Part shown: one piece after another, positions 8,315 to 17,130 of the stretch | Numbering within the stretch: the first letter of the stretch is position 1 | How the letters are laid out: every line of letters begins with the position of its first letter | Assembly: GCA_021108395.1 (NCBI GenBank) | Contig: JAIOQZ010000027.1 | Location: forward strand, 1 to 64,000 | From: Candidatus Cloacimonadota bacterium | GTDB taxonomy: Bacteria; Cloacimonadota; Cloacimonadia; Cloacimonadales; JAIOQZ01 | DNA length: 64,000 nucleotides | Direction: 5' to 3' | Program-made: the position numbers and the translations under genes | The notes under the pieces: model-generated | Databases searched by the model: none | The model's input: only the letters and a program-made list of their open reading frames with translations | Told to the model about the DNA's origin: nothing

Positions 8315-10651
8315 ATGAGCAAAAAAGCCGCTGGATACCCATCAGCGCCGGTGCTGCCGCTACGCAACGCCATCATGGTACCCTACATCATCACCCCCAT
8401 CCTCGTGGGTCGCCCTGGTTCGCTCGAAGCCATCGAGTCGGCCTATCTGGGCGAGCGCGACATAATCTGCATCGCCCAGCGCAAGAACATGAACTCGGAC
8501 GATGATCCCAAGGCGCGTGAGCTGTACCGCGTTGGCACAGTATGCCGCATCCTGCAGATATTCCGCATGCCCGACGGCAATGCGCGGGTGCTGCTCGAGG
8601 GCAAGCAGCGGGTGCGCGTGAAGCGTTTCCAGCGCGTTGGGCAGATTCTTGAAGCGCGTTACGAGCCAGACCCGTTTCGCTTTGAGGTAATCGACCTGGA
8701 AGCGGAAGCGCTGCTGCGCTCGCTGCACAAGACCTTCATCGAGTATATCCAGCTCACCAAGTCGATTCCTGAAGAAAGCCTGCTGCCCTTCCAGGAGATT
8801 CGCAAGCCCGACGAATTTCTCTACTTCGCGCTCATCAATCTCGAAACAGCGCTGGATACTAAACAGCGTATCTTCGAGATTCAGCGGTTTGACGAGGCGC
8901 TACAGCGGTTCTATGAGATGCTCAGCGGCGAGATCGAGATTATCAAGCTCGAACGCAAGATCGATTCGAAGGTGAAGGGAAAACTGAGCAAGCTGCAACG
9001 AGAATACTACCTCAACGAGCAGCTCAAGGTCATTCACAGAGAGCTGGGCATCACCCAGGAGGAGAAGGAAGACCTGCTGGCCTTTCGCAAGCGCATCGCC
9101 GACACTCCCCTGTCCGGAGAAGCCCGCAAACACGCTGAAGAAGAGCTTAAGAAACTCAGCCGCATCACTCATCATTCCCAGGAATACACTGTCGTCTATA
9201 ACTATCTCAACTGGATTCTGTCCTTGCCGTGGAGCAAGCCCGAACAGGCAGAAATCCTCATCGGCAAGGCGCGCAACGTGCTGGACGAGGATCACTACGG
9301 CCTCGACAAGGTGAAGGAGCGCATCCTCGAATATCTCGCCGTGATGAAGGTGGCTGGTCGCTCACGCGGGCAGATACTGTGCTTCGTGGGCCCCCCTGGC
9401 GTGGGCAAAACCTCGCTGGGCAAGTCCATCGCCCGCTCATTGAGCCGCAAATTCATTCGCCTGAGCCTGGGTGGGGTGCGCGACGAAGCCGAAATTCGCG
9501 GCCACCGCCGCACCTATGTGGGCGCGTTGCCGGGCGTCATCATCCAGAGCATGAAGAAGGCGGGCGCGCGCAACCCGCTCATCATGATGGACGAGATTGA
9601 CAAAATGAGCGTCGATTTCCGCGGCGACCCCTCGGCGGCGCTGCTCGAGGTGTTAGACTCCGAGCAGAACCACAGCTTCCGCGACCACTACCTCGACTTC
9701 GGCTACGACCTCTCGGATGTGCTGTTCATCACCACGTGCAATACATTGTCCACCATCCCCGCTCCCCTGCGCGACCGCATGGAAATCATCCACCTGCCCG
9801 GCTACACGGCCTTCGAGAAGATGCAGATTGCTCAGCGCCACCTGCTGCCAAAGCAGCTCATCGAGCACGAGATTATCGGCAAGATCGAGGTGCACTTTCA
9901 GCCAAGCGCCATTGAGAAAATCATCGGCAGCTACACCCGCGAAGCCGGCGTTCGCGAGCTCGAACGCAAGATTGCCGCCATTCTGCGCAAGATCGTGCGC
10001 ATTTGGGTGGAGAAGCCGGGCAGTAATCGCTTCGCCGTCACCGCACGCGGACTGAGCAAGTTCCTGGGCGCGGCGCAGAGCCTGTATCCCGAAGTCAACC
10101 GCGACGACGCGGTGGGCATCGTCACCGGTCTGGCGTGGACCAACCACGGCGGCGAGACCTTGCAGGTCGAGGTGGTGCGGCTGGCGGGCGAGGGTAAGAT
10201 CAAGCTGACGGGCAAGCTGGGCGAGGTGATGAAGGAGTCGGCGCAGGCGGCGCACAGCTATGCGCGGCACAACGCAGCCGACTGGGGCGTCCCCACCGAC
10301 TTCCACAAGAATTTCGACCTCCACCTGCACATCCCCGAAGGCGCCATTCCCAAAGACGGCCCCTCGGCAGGCGTCAGCATTGTCACCGCCATGATCTCGG
10401 CGCTGTCGGGGCGCAAGGTGCGCGCCGGACTCGCCATGACGGGCGAGATAACGCTGTCGGGGCGGGTGCTGCCCATCGGCGGACTCGAAGAGAAGCTCAT
10501 CGCCGCCAAGCGTGCCGGCATCAAGACAATACTGCTGCCGGTGGCCAATGACGCCAGGCTGAAAGAGATTAAGAAAGAGGTGACGCGGGGACTCGATCTG
10601 CGGTTGGTGAGCAGCATCGACGAGGTGCTCGAAGCCGCCCTGGTGGACTGA
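8315..10651 (+). CDS. lon: ATP-dependent Lon protease
   Basis: The 778-residue protein has the usual LonA length and order: an N-terminal LAN substrate-binding domain (PVLPLRNAIMVPYIITPI), a coiled middle ('REYYLNEQLKVIHRELG'), an AAA+ module with Walker A 'GPPGVGKTS' (about residue 358) and Walker B 'PLIMMDEIDK', and a C-terminal Ser-Lys protease with catalytic Ser in 'KDGPSAG' (about residue 683). It degrades misfolded and regulatory proteins in the cytoplasm. The ATG at 8315 follows GGAGGA with good spacing. Four bases after its stop begins the small DUF4911-like gene. The hairpin at 8271 may act in its leader. Confidence 0.98.
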   Translation: MSKKAAGYPSAPVLPLRNAIMVPYIITPILVGRPGSLEAIESAYLGERDIICIAQRKNMNSDDDPKARELYRVGTVCRILQIFRMPDGNARVLLEGKQRVRVKRFQRVGQILEARYEPDPFRFEVIDLEAEALLRSLHKTFIEYIQLTKSIPEESLLPFQEIRKPDEFLYFALINLETALDTKQRIFEIQRFDEALQRFYEMLSGEIEIIKLERKIDSKVKGKLSKLQREYYLNEQLKVIHRELGITQEEKEDLLAFRKRIADTPLSGEARKHAEEELKKLSRITHHSQEYTVVYNYLNWILSLPWSKPEQAEILIGKARNVLDEDHYGLDKVKERILEYLAVMKVAGRSRGQILCFVGPPGVGKTSLGKSIARSLSRKFIRLSLGGVRDEAEIRGHRRTYVGALPGVIIQSMKKAGARNPLIMMDEIDKMSVDFRGDPSAALLEVLDSEQNHSFRDHYLDFGYDLSDVLFITTCNTLSTIPAPLRDRMEIIHLPGYTAFEKMQIAQRHLLPKQLIEHEIIGKIEVHFQPSAIEKIIGSYTREAGVRELERKIAAILRKIVRIWVEKPGSNRFAVTARGLSKFLGAAQSLYPEVNRDDAVGIVTGLAWTNHGGETLQVEVVRLAGEGKIKLTGKLGEVMKESAQAAHSYARHNAADWGVPTDFHKNFDLHLHIPEGAIPKDGPSAGVSIVTAMISALSGRKVRAGLAMTGEITLSGRVLPIGGLEEKLIAAKRAGIKTILLPVANDARLKEIKKEVTRGLDLRLVSSIDEVLEAALVD

Positions 10652-10655
10652 CCCC

Positions 10656-10901
10656 ATGCGCCTCGACATACGCCTGGACAAGGAAACCGCCCTGCCCGAC
10701 GGCAGCCGCGAATGGCTGCTGAATGTGCCCTCGGTGCAACTCGTGCGCCTGGGCTACATCCTCGAAGCGCTGGATGGCTGGTGCAGCTTCACCACAGTAC
10801 AACGTGGTTGCACAATCCGCCTGCGCGTCGTCGCCCCGCTCGACTGGGCCGGGCCCTGCGCCAAGCTGCTGCGTCAGTTGTCCGCCGCCGCTACGCCTTG
10901 A
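10656..10901 (+). CDS. DUF4911-like small protein
   Basis: This is an 81-residue protein starting 4 nt after the lon stop, so it is probably cotranscribed. The core 'VQLVRLGYILEALDGWCSFTT' followed by a beta strand ('IRLRVVAPLD') and a short helix ('CAKLLRQL') resembles DUF4911, a small alpha/beta domain of unknown function. The match rests on pattern only. Its 3' end overlaps the 3' end of the convergent TldD gene by 11 nt. Confidence 0.55.
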   Translation: MRLDIRLDKETALPDGSREWLLNVPSVQLVRLGYILEALDGWCSFTTVQRGCTIRLRVVAPLDWAGPCAKLLRQLSAAATP

Positions 10902-12330
10902 CGTTCACCACCACATCGCGGAACCGCGCCGGGGCCACGCCGTGCGAAAGGTGCATCGCCTGACCGGGTTCGCCCTTGCCGCAGTTGAACGTGCCGTGAT
11001 AGCTCCATTCCTCAGGGCCGCAGATGCGGTCGCACTTGCCCCAGAACTCCGGTGTGATGCCGAAGTAGGTGGGTTCGCGCACGATGCCCGTGATGCGCCC
11101 ATCCTCGATTTTCCAGCCTATCTCGGTGGTGAACTGGAAGTTGTAGCGATTGTCGTCGATGGACCACGTTTTGGTGAAGTCGAGCAGATAGCCGCGCTCG
11201 GTGTCGGCGATGAGATCGTCGAGGGTACCGCTGCCCGGCGCCAGGCAAAAGTTGCTCATGCGTATCAGCGGGAAGTCATCGGCGGAAGTTGCAAGCATGT
11301 TGCTGCTGGGCGCCAGCCCCAGTTGCGGAGCAATCTCGCGGGATGTCTGCTGGTTGACCAGAATCCCCTGGCGCACGATGTCCACCCTGCGGCCCGGGAT
11401 GCCTTCGTCATCGACGATATGATAGCCGATTCCGGCTTTGTCGGTGCTGTCGGAGTAGATGGTGACGGCGTCGGAACCATAGCGGAAGCTGCCAAGCATC
11501 TCCGGCTTGATGAACGTCTTGCCGGCGTAGGAAATCTCCATGCCGAAGATGCGGTCGGCCTCGGTGGCGTGGCCGACTGATTCGTGCAACTGCAGCGCCA
11601 GGTGGCCGTTGCCGATGATGATGTCGGCGCGCTCTTCGGTGATGGTGGGCGCTGTCAGCAGATCACGCGCTTCCTTGACGATGATGCCTGCCCAGCGCTC
11701 GAACTCGTAGTCGCGAATGACCTCGAAGCCGCCGCGACGTGCGGCCATGTGCCCCGGCCAGGTGCGATTGAACACCTGTTCGCCGTCCGAGGCCAGCACG
11801 CTTATCTCGCCTCGCGTATCATACACCAGCGAATCGACAAAGGCGCCCTCGGTGTTCGCGTATATCTTGTACTGGCGGTAAAAAATGCCCAGCACGGTCG
11901 ATTGCACGATCTGGTCGTGGCCGGTGAGTTGTTTTGCGATAGCGGCGAGGTAGCCGATCTTGGCCTCATCGTCCATGAGAAACGGATCCTCCTGCGGACG
12001 AAAGAAATAGCTGCCGGTAGTGGGTTCGTGAGCGGCAAAGCTGATCTTGTCGCGACGGAAGCGGCTGCCATGCTCGGCGGCTGTGATGGCGCGCTGCACC
12101 GCTTTGTCTATACTGCCGCGAGTGAGGTGATTGGTGCCGGCAAATCCCCAGCAGCCGTTAACAAGCACACGCACGCCCAGAGAAACAGCGTCCAGGCTGC
12201 TGCCATAGCGCTTCAGCTCTCCGCGTTCAAAGCGGATGACCTGCTCGTCGGTGGATGTAAGGCGCACATCGGCAAACTGAACCTTTGGATGCTGCAAACG
12301 CTGTATGGTGTCGAAAACGAGTTTTTTCAT
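10891..12330 (-). CDS. TldD-type metalloprotease (first pair)
   Basis: The 479-residue protein belongs to the TldD/PmbA family. The metal-site motif is 'LHESVGHATEADR' (HExxxH plus E/D) and the C-terminal metal-ligand region is 'NCGKGEPGQ'. In characterised systems TldD and TldE form a heterodimer whose TldD subunit degrades unfolded peptides and matures small peptides such as microcin B17 and CcdA. The partner gene lies 9 nt upstream (12340-13671), consistent with an operon TldE-TldD. A second pair of the same family lies at 52603-55349. Confidence 0.92.
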   Translation of the reverse strand: MKKLVFDTIQRLQHPKVQFADVRLTSTDEQVIRFERGELKRYGSSLDAVSLGVRVLVNGCWGFAGTNHLTRGSIDKAVQRAITAAEHGSRFRRDKISFAAHEPTTGSYFFRPQEDPFLMDDEAKIGYLAAIAKQLTGHDQIVQSTVLGIFYRQYKIYANTEGAFVDSLVYDTRGEISVLASDGEQVFNRTWPGHMAARRGGFEVIRDYEFERWAGIIVKEARDLLTAPTITEERADIIIGNGHLALQLHESVGHATEADRIFGMEISYAGKTFIKPEMLGSFRYGSDAVTIYSDSTDKAGIGYHIVDDEGIPGRRVDIVRQGILVNQQTSREIAPQLGLAPSSNMLATSADDFPLIRMSNFCLAPGSGTLDDLIADTERGYLLDFTKTWSIDDNRYNFQFTTEIGWKIEDGRITGIVREPTYFGITPEFWGKCDRICGPEEWSYHGTFNCGKGEPGQAMHLSHGVAPARFRDVVVNVKA

Positions 12331-12339
12331 GGTTGTCTC

Positions 12340-13671
12340 CTACACTGTCCTGGTTGACGACGATATTTTGAATCCGTCCACCAGCACATGCGGCATGCCG
12401 GCGGTGAGGATGGCGAAGTTGTCATAGTTGGTCGAGAAGGGCACGACGACGCTGGTGTCTTCTACGCAGACGATGCGTTCGAGCACCTCGGTGATGCGCT
12501 GGGTATAGCGCAGGTTGTTCACCACCCGCGTCAGTTTGCCGTCCTTGATGAGGAAGGTGCCGTCCCGCGTGAGACCGGTCACCGAGGTCTCCCTGGGATT
12601 CATGAAGTTCATGTAGTGCAGGCTGGACACATACAGTCCCCGCTTGACACCGGCAATCATGTCGTCGAGGGATGTGTCGCCCGGCTCGAACTCGAGGCAC
12701 ATACCGACATTACCGTTCTTCGTAAGGCCGGTTTTGTGGGCGTAATAGTTATCGACGAGGAAGTTGCGAAACACGCCGTTCTCGATGATGTCCAGCGATT
12801 GATAGAGATGGCCTTCGCTGTTGTAGAGGCAGCGAATCAGCCCGGGATGGTGCGGGTTGTCGCGCACGGTGACATGCTCCGAAAACAGCTTCTTGCCCAC
12901 CTTGCCCTCGAACGGGGAGATGTTCTGGTCGAGGGCGCGGGCGCTCATGAGCCAGCTCAGATATTGCAAAAACTCGGCCAGGCAGCGCGGCGAAAGGATG
13001 ACCTGGTATTCGCCGGGGTCAACGTCCACCACTTCGCGTGTGGCCGCCTGCACCTTGCCCACAAGCTGCCGCGTGAACTCTTCTTCATCGAAGCGGTCGA
13101 GGCTCTCGCCGCCATAGCTTTGCAGCACGGTTACTTCGTTGCTGTCCGAAACTGCCTTCACCTCGAGCATGACGGGGGAATGCGCCATGCTTTTGTCCAC
13201 GCCGTTCGAGTTGATTACCCTGTCGTGCGAGTGGTTGCAGATGAACGTGCCGTAGATGCGAAAGCCCATAGGCTCGACGGCGGAAGCTAGCCGGGCAAGG
13301 ATATTGACCTTGGTCGCCAGCGGCACCGCGTCGATGTTGTTCACATACTCGAACTGCGGCACGGTGCGCAAATCGTCTTCGAGATCGACGAAGTCGGGGT
13401 CGGGCGGAAGCTGGTCGATGATGGCCAGCGTTTCGCTCAGTTTCTCGCGCACAGCGGCCATATCGGGGTCTTCGATGCTGAACGAGCAGGAGCGCTGTCC
13501 TTTGTAAACGCTTGCCGTCAGGTGTGATGATTCACGGCGCACGTTATAGTTGACCTGGCTGCGAAAGAAACGCAGGAAATCGGTCTCCCAGTTCTGGTGG
13601 TGGAATTCGATTTTCAGCTCCGGGTGTTCTCGGCACAGGGCCGACAACTCGGCATGCATAGTGGTGTTCAT
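12340..13671 (-). CDS. TldE/PmbA-type partner of the metalloprotease (first pair)
   Basis: The 443-residue protein has the TldD/PmbA fold but lacks the HExxxH site, as expected for the non-catalytic TldE subunit. Recognisable parts are 'DVDPGEYQVILSPRCLAEFLQYLSW', 'FDNPHHPG'-like 'VRDNPHHPGLIRCLY', and the C-terminal 'RETSVTGLTRDGTFLIKDGKLTRVVNNLRYTQRI'. It is the first gene of the pair, directly upstream of TldD. The start at 13671 has a weak GGTGACGC site; no terminator separates the two genes. Confidence 0.88.
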   Translation of the reverse strand: MNTTMHAELSALCREHPELKIEFHHQNWETDFLRFFRSQVNYNVRRESSHLTASVYKGQRSCSFSIEDPDMAAVREKLSETLAIIDQLPPDPDFVDLEDDLRTVPQFEYVNNIDAVPLATKVNILARLASAVEPMGFRIYGTFICNHSHDRVINSNGVDKSMAHSPVMLEVKAVSDSNEVTVLQSYGGESLDRFDEEEFTRQLVGKVQAATREVVDVDPGEYQVILSPRCLAEFLQYLSWLMSARALDQNISPFEGKVGKKLFSEHVTVRDNPHHPGLIRCLYNSEGHLYQSLDIIENGVFRNFLVDNYYAHKTGLTKNGNVGMCLEFEPGDTSLDDMIAGVKRGLYVSSLHYMNFMNPRETSVTGLTRDGTFLIKDGKLTRVVNNLRYTQRITEVLERIVCVEDTSVVVPFSTNYDNFAILTAGMPHVLVDGFKISSSTRTV

Positions 13672-13810
13672 TGCGTCACCTCGGTTGATGGATTATCGTC
13701 ACAGTGTATCATTGCGTACATCTTTGTCACTCATTTTTTTGCTTATGGCTCGCATGTGCGCCCGCCGCCTGCGCATATTTCTCAAGCATCCTTTTCAATA
13801 TCGATGAGCG
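13672..13810. other. intergenic region between TldE and the lipoprotein
   Basis: About 140 nt without a gene. No clear terminator or repeat is visible; it likely holds the promoter of the TldE-TldD operon, but no convincing -35/-10 pair was found. Confidence 0.3.
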
Positions 13811-14263
13811 TTATTCTTCAATAAATGGCTCTGTCCGTGGAAATTCGACATAAATTTCAATTTTCTCAATATCATCAATAGCAACCTCTCCAACCAAACT
13901 TGTGATTATTCTTGACCTAAGACCAACAATCTTGTTCCCGACTAAAAATACAGTGTCAAAGTACATCTTAACAACCTTTCCATCAGACTTCCTCTTTATC
14001 TCCAATACAGTGTTATTATTGGGAAGTAGATAGACCTTATTTCCGTCTGAGCCATAACATAATATCCTCTTGATCTGGTTGGATTGATATTTACTGCTCA
14101 GAAACATTGAAGCACTTCCGCCCACAGGAATAAATTGAAACACTTCTATCTTATTCTGATTCTCCTCAAGTTGCTGAATCAATTCTACCCTTGAAATTGT
14201 AAAAGTTGAACAACCGGTAAGAAACACTAACAACACGATTATGGACAATAACGTATATTTCAT
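13811..14263 (-). CDS. small lipoprotein, unknown function
   Basis: This 150-residue protein starts at the ATG complementing 14261-14263, preceded by AGGAAGAG. It begins with a lipoprotein signal 'LLVFLTGCS' with the lipobox Cys at residue 18. The mature part is mostly beta-strand-like: 'VYLLPNNNTVLEIKRKSDGKVVKMYFDTVFLVGNKIVGLRSRII' reads like small-barrel strands, and 'DIEKIEIYVEFPRTEPFIEE' ends it. I cannot name the family. It is AT-rich against GC-rich neighbours, suggesting separate acquisition. Confidence 0.6.
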   Translation of the reverse strand: MKYTLLSIIVLLVFLTGCSTFTISRVELIQQLEENQNKIEVFQFIPVGGSASMFLSSKYQSNQIKRILCYGSDGNKVYLLPNNNTVLEIKRKSDGKVVKMYFDTVFLVGNKIVGLRSRIITSLVGEVAIDDIEKIEIYVEFPRTEPFIEE

Positions 14264-14467
14264 ATTTCTCTTCCTATATCCCATGAGCCTGCATGTCGCT
14301 TTTTCTTGATTGCTTACAATCATGGCTTCCTCCAAAAAAACAATTACGGCACAAGAAAAATCGTTACATGAAGGCATCTGTCAAGAATAATCGTTACGAA
14401 ACGCGGTGTTCGGGGTTCTCGGCGGCTCGATGCGGCGGCGAAGGCTATCCTGCGCTGACGAAGCTGA
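14264..14467. other. intergenic region with a short direct repeat
   Basis: About 200 nt. AATCGTTAC occurs twice (near 14362 and 14391). There is no ORF of note; the region changes from AT-rich to GC-rich halfway, consistent with the lipoprotein gene being an acquired piece. Confidence 0.35.
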
Positions 14468-15358
14468 TCACTCCGGCTCCAGATAGACAGCGGGAATGGG
14501 ATGGTAGGGCGGTATCTCACTGCTCATCTCGATGACGTCTTCTTCCGGCTTCTCCACTCCGCGAACGCTCTCCACCTCGAGCCAGGCCGCCTTGATGCGC
14601 AAAGTCGGCTCCATTTCCTGAAAGGGGAATGTGCCATGCTGTGGGTCCACCCGCAGCCGCCCGGTAATCTCATACCAGCCGCCATTCTCCATCAGTTTCG
14701 CCTCGTCAGACGATGCGAAACGCAGCAGCACGCCGGTGGGAACAATCGGGTTGTTGGCGCTTCGTTTGTGAAACATCGCCAGAATGCCCTCGTTATCAGC
14801 CATGGGCACCTTGTGGTCTTCCATCCACGAGCCTACAACGCGGAAACGGTCGGTGCCCACCTTCTCGAGGTCGATGTGGCGAGGGCTGGAACTGAAATGC
14901 GGCTGCTGCACGTTCCATTCGTTGGCGGCCAGACGACGCAATTCATACAGGTTCATCTCGCAGATTTCACCGGAGGCAAAGAACGGTGGCTCTGGCCTCT
15001 CGCTTGTCGAAACAGTCCTGTAGGACGACAAATCGACGCTGTCCCTGATGATGGTGACGCTGCCCACCCCGCCTTCAGACAGCCTGACGCCCGAAATCGA
15101 GCCGGTGTTTGTCGTGAACAGCGTCACTGCCGCGGCCACCAGCAATGCACAGGGCATAATGATGGCGAACAGCGGCGCTCTTTTGCGCACGAGATTCATC
15201 GTTTCAATCGCGGCAAGCAACATCAGGCCACCACCTGTGGCCAGCAGAGGAAATGGCGGGGCGGAAGGCTGTAGTATGAGAGCCCAGTAGAGCAAATAGA
15301 TGCCGCTAAGCCAGGCGGCTACCACCATAATGTGTCGGAACGCGCTTTTTTTATTCAT
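14468..15358 (-). CDS. membrane protein with periplasmic domain, unknown function
   Basis: The chain has 296 residues from the ATG complementing 15356-15358, which follows GGAGAA; the longer upstream frame overlaps the divergent gene and has no signal. Three hydrophobic segments lie near residues 8-27, 36-57 and 64-84 (MVVAAWLSGIYLLYWALI, LLATGGGLMLLAAIETM, AIIMPCALLVAAAVTLF). The rest is soluble and contains 'GSISGVRLSEGGVGSVTIIRDSVDLSSY' and an acidic, proline-rich end. No family is recognised. It is transcribed divergently from the secreted protein at 15485. Confidence 0.6.
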   Translation of the reverse strand: MNKKSAFRHIMVVAAWLSGIYLLYWALILQPSAPPFPLLATGGGLMLLAAIETMNLVRKRAPLFAIIMPCALLVAAAVTLFTTNTGSISGVRLSEGGVGSVTIIRDSVDLSSYRTVSTSERPEPPFFASGEICEMNLYELRRLAANEWNVQQPHFSSSPRHIDLEKVGTDRFRVVGSWMEDHKVPMADNEGILAMFHKRSANNPIVPTGVLLRFASSDEAKLMENGGWYEITGRLRVDPQHGTFPFQEMEPTLRIKAAWLEVESVRGVEKPEEDVIEMSSEIPPYHPIPAVYLEPE

Positions 15359-15484
15359 CTTGGTTCTCCAGTAGCATACCTGTGTCCCTTGTCTAACGCA
15401 GCGGCGAGGAGCGTCAAGTATTTCTGCGATGAAAAAGATTGACCCCTCTGGAGCCGGTTGCATCTTGAAGACAAAGGAGAGACG

Positions 15485-16210
15485 ATGCGACTTGCGTTTC
15501 TGTCCACATTGCTGTTTCTGATGGCCACACTGTCGGCGCTGCGGCTCAACGTGCTGGTTCACCCGATGCTGAGTGACAGCCTGGTGTCTGCGGGCGACAG
15601 CTTGCTCGCCCTGGTGGCGGACGACAGCGCGCCACTGTTGTGCGCAGGGCGAACGCTTGCCCGTGATGTGCGCGCCGACACCACCCTCACCCCCGCTGCC
15701 GCCGACAGCCTCGTACTGGCCGCTCTGCGGCGCGCCGGTTGCCTCTGGTCAGCGCCCAGCGATTACCACTGGCTCGTGCGCAGCGATGTCATCACTGCCT
15801 GCAACATCGCGACAGCCTGGGGCACACCCGCGTTCATCGTACTGCAAGGGGACTCGCTGCGCCTGGGCGTGGCGGCGCTCTATTCGCCGGACACCGCGGT
15901 GCGCTATCCGCCAGGGCCGCAGGCGCGCTATCTGTTCGACATACCGACGCTGCTGCCGGACGTGGTGGACAGTCTGCGCACCCGCTGCGACCTCGTGCTG
16001 CTGCTCACCAATCTGCCTCGGCATGTGCTGCGTCCGTTGCTGGCCACGCTGATCGTGGACGGCATTGTCAGTTTCGACTACATGGCTTCGCGCAGCAGCG
16101 ATCTGGATGGCGTGCCATACTTCAGCGCCGCCGCACCCACGATGTGGACGCTGTGGACGGAAAACACTGACGGCCGCACAGTGTTGCGCGGGGAGCGGCT
16201 CGAACCATGA
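15485..16210 (+). CDS. exported protein, unknown function
   Basis: The protein has 241 residues from the ATG at 15485, preceded by AAAGGAGAG. A signal peptide (LAFLSTLLFLMATLSAL) is followed by 'LNVLVHPMLSDSLVSAGDSLLALVADD'. Leu, Ala and Asp are abundant and a 'CDLVLLLTNLPRHVLRPLLATLIVDGIVSFDY' stretch suggests an alpha/beta fold with an aspartate-tipped loop. The calcineurin-like or 5'-nucleotidase fold is a possibility, but no metal-binding motif is clear. The stop overlaps the start of the recombinase gene by 4 nt (ATGA), so the two are coupled. Confidence 0.6.
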   Translation: MRLAFLSTLLFLMATLSALRLNVLVHPMLSDSLVSAGDSLLALVADDSAPLLCAGRTLARDVRADTTLTPAAADSLVLAALRRAGCLWSAPSDYHWLVRSDVITACNIATAWGTPAFIVLQGDSLRLGVAALYSPDTAVRYPPGPQARYLFDIPTLLPDVVDSLRTRCDLVLLLTNLPRHVLRPLLATLIVDGIVSFDYMASRSSDLDGVPYFSAAAPTMWTLWTENTDGRTVLRGERLEP

Positions 16211-17121
16211 GCGCATCGCTGGCAGAGGGCATCGCCGAGTTCCTGCGGGTGCAAAAGACTCGCGGTCTGTCACCCCAGACATTGCGCGCCTATCGCAGCG
16301 ATCTCGAAAAACTTCACGCCTTTCTGCGCCGCTACTTCGACCCGCAGCCAGTGGACGCCGCCCAGGTGGAGCACCTCTTTCTGCGCGACTACCTGCGCGA
16401 CTGCGCCATGAACGGCTGCGGCAACCGCAGCCTGGCGCGCAAAGCAACCACTTTGCGTGTGTTCTTCACCCACCTGCACCTGCACGGCCTGCTCGAAGAC
16501 AACCCCGCCGCCAAGCTATCCGTCCCGAAATTCGATCAGAAGCTGCCGCAGCACTTCAGCGAGAAAAAGATTGAAGAATTGCTGGGCATCCCGGAAACGA
16601 ACACGCCTCTGGGGCTGCGTAACCGAGCGGTGATGGAGCTGATGTATTCGAGCGGGTTGCGCATCAGCGAAGCGAGCGGATTGACGCTGGGACAGCTCGA
16701 TTTGCGACGCAGGCAGGTAAGAGTGCTGGGCAAGGGCAACAAAGAGCGCGTGGTGCCGCTGGGTGTTCCTGCCGCCGACGCCATGCGCCGCTGGCTACAG
16801 GTGCGGCATTCGCTGGCGAACGAGAAAAGCGGTGACGCCGTGTTTCTCTCGCGTACGGGCAGGCCGGTGTCATCCGATACGCTGCGCCAGATACTCGACC
16901 GCTTTCTGCGGTTGGTGGCCGAGAGCGAGGGCTACTCGCCCCACGCGCTTCGCCACAGCTTTGCCACACATATGCTTTCGCATGGCGCTGACCTCACAGC
17001 CGTGCAGGAAATGCTTGGCCACGAGCGGCTCACCTCGACCGAAATCTACACGCATACCACGCTGGAGCAACTGCGCGAGCAGTACGAACAAGCGCACCCC
17101 CGCAGCAAGAAAAAAGACTGA
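16207..17121 (+). CDS. XerC/XerD-type tyrosine recombinase
   Basis: The 304-residue protein has the size and order of chromosomal Xer recombinases: an N-terminal SAM-like core-binding domain (about 5-95) and a catalytic domain. Catalytic residues are visible: R152 in 'SSGLRISE', K176 in 'GKGNKER', H246 and R249 in 'HALRHSF', H272 in 'LGHERLTS' and the nucleophile Y281 in 'IYTH'. Such enzymes resolve chromosome dimers at dif with FtsK. No adjacent att or integron features are seen, so a housekeeping role is most likely; which of XerC or XerD it is cannot be told here. Confidence 0.93.
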   Translation: MSASLAEGIAEFLRVQKTRGLSPQTLRAYRSDLEKLHAFLRRYFDPQPVDAAQVEHLFLRDYLRDCAMNGCGNRSLARKATTLRVFFTHLHLHGLLEDNPAAKLSVPKFDQKLPQHFSEKKIEELLGIPETNTPLGLRNRAVMELMYSSGLRISEASGLTLGQLDLRRRQVRVLGKGNKERVVPLGVPAADAMRRWLQVRHSLANEKSGDAVFLSRTGRPVSSDTLRQILDRFLRLVAESEGYSPHALRHSFATHMLSHGADLTAVQEMLGHERLTSTEIYTHTTLEQLREQYEQAHPRSKKKD

Positions 17122-17130
17122 GCGCCGCGA

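Noticed and set aside
16207-17121. The XerC/D-type recombinase as an integrase of a mobile element
   Set aside because: It has the length and motifs of housekeeping Xer proteins and no attachment site or cargo nearby.
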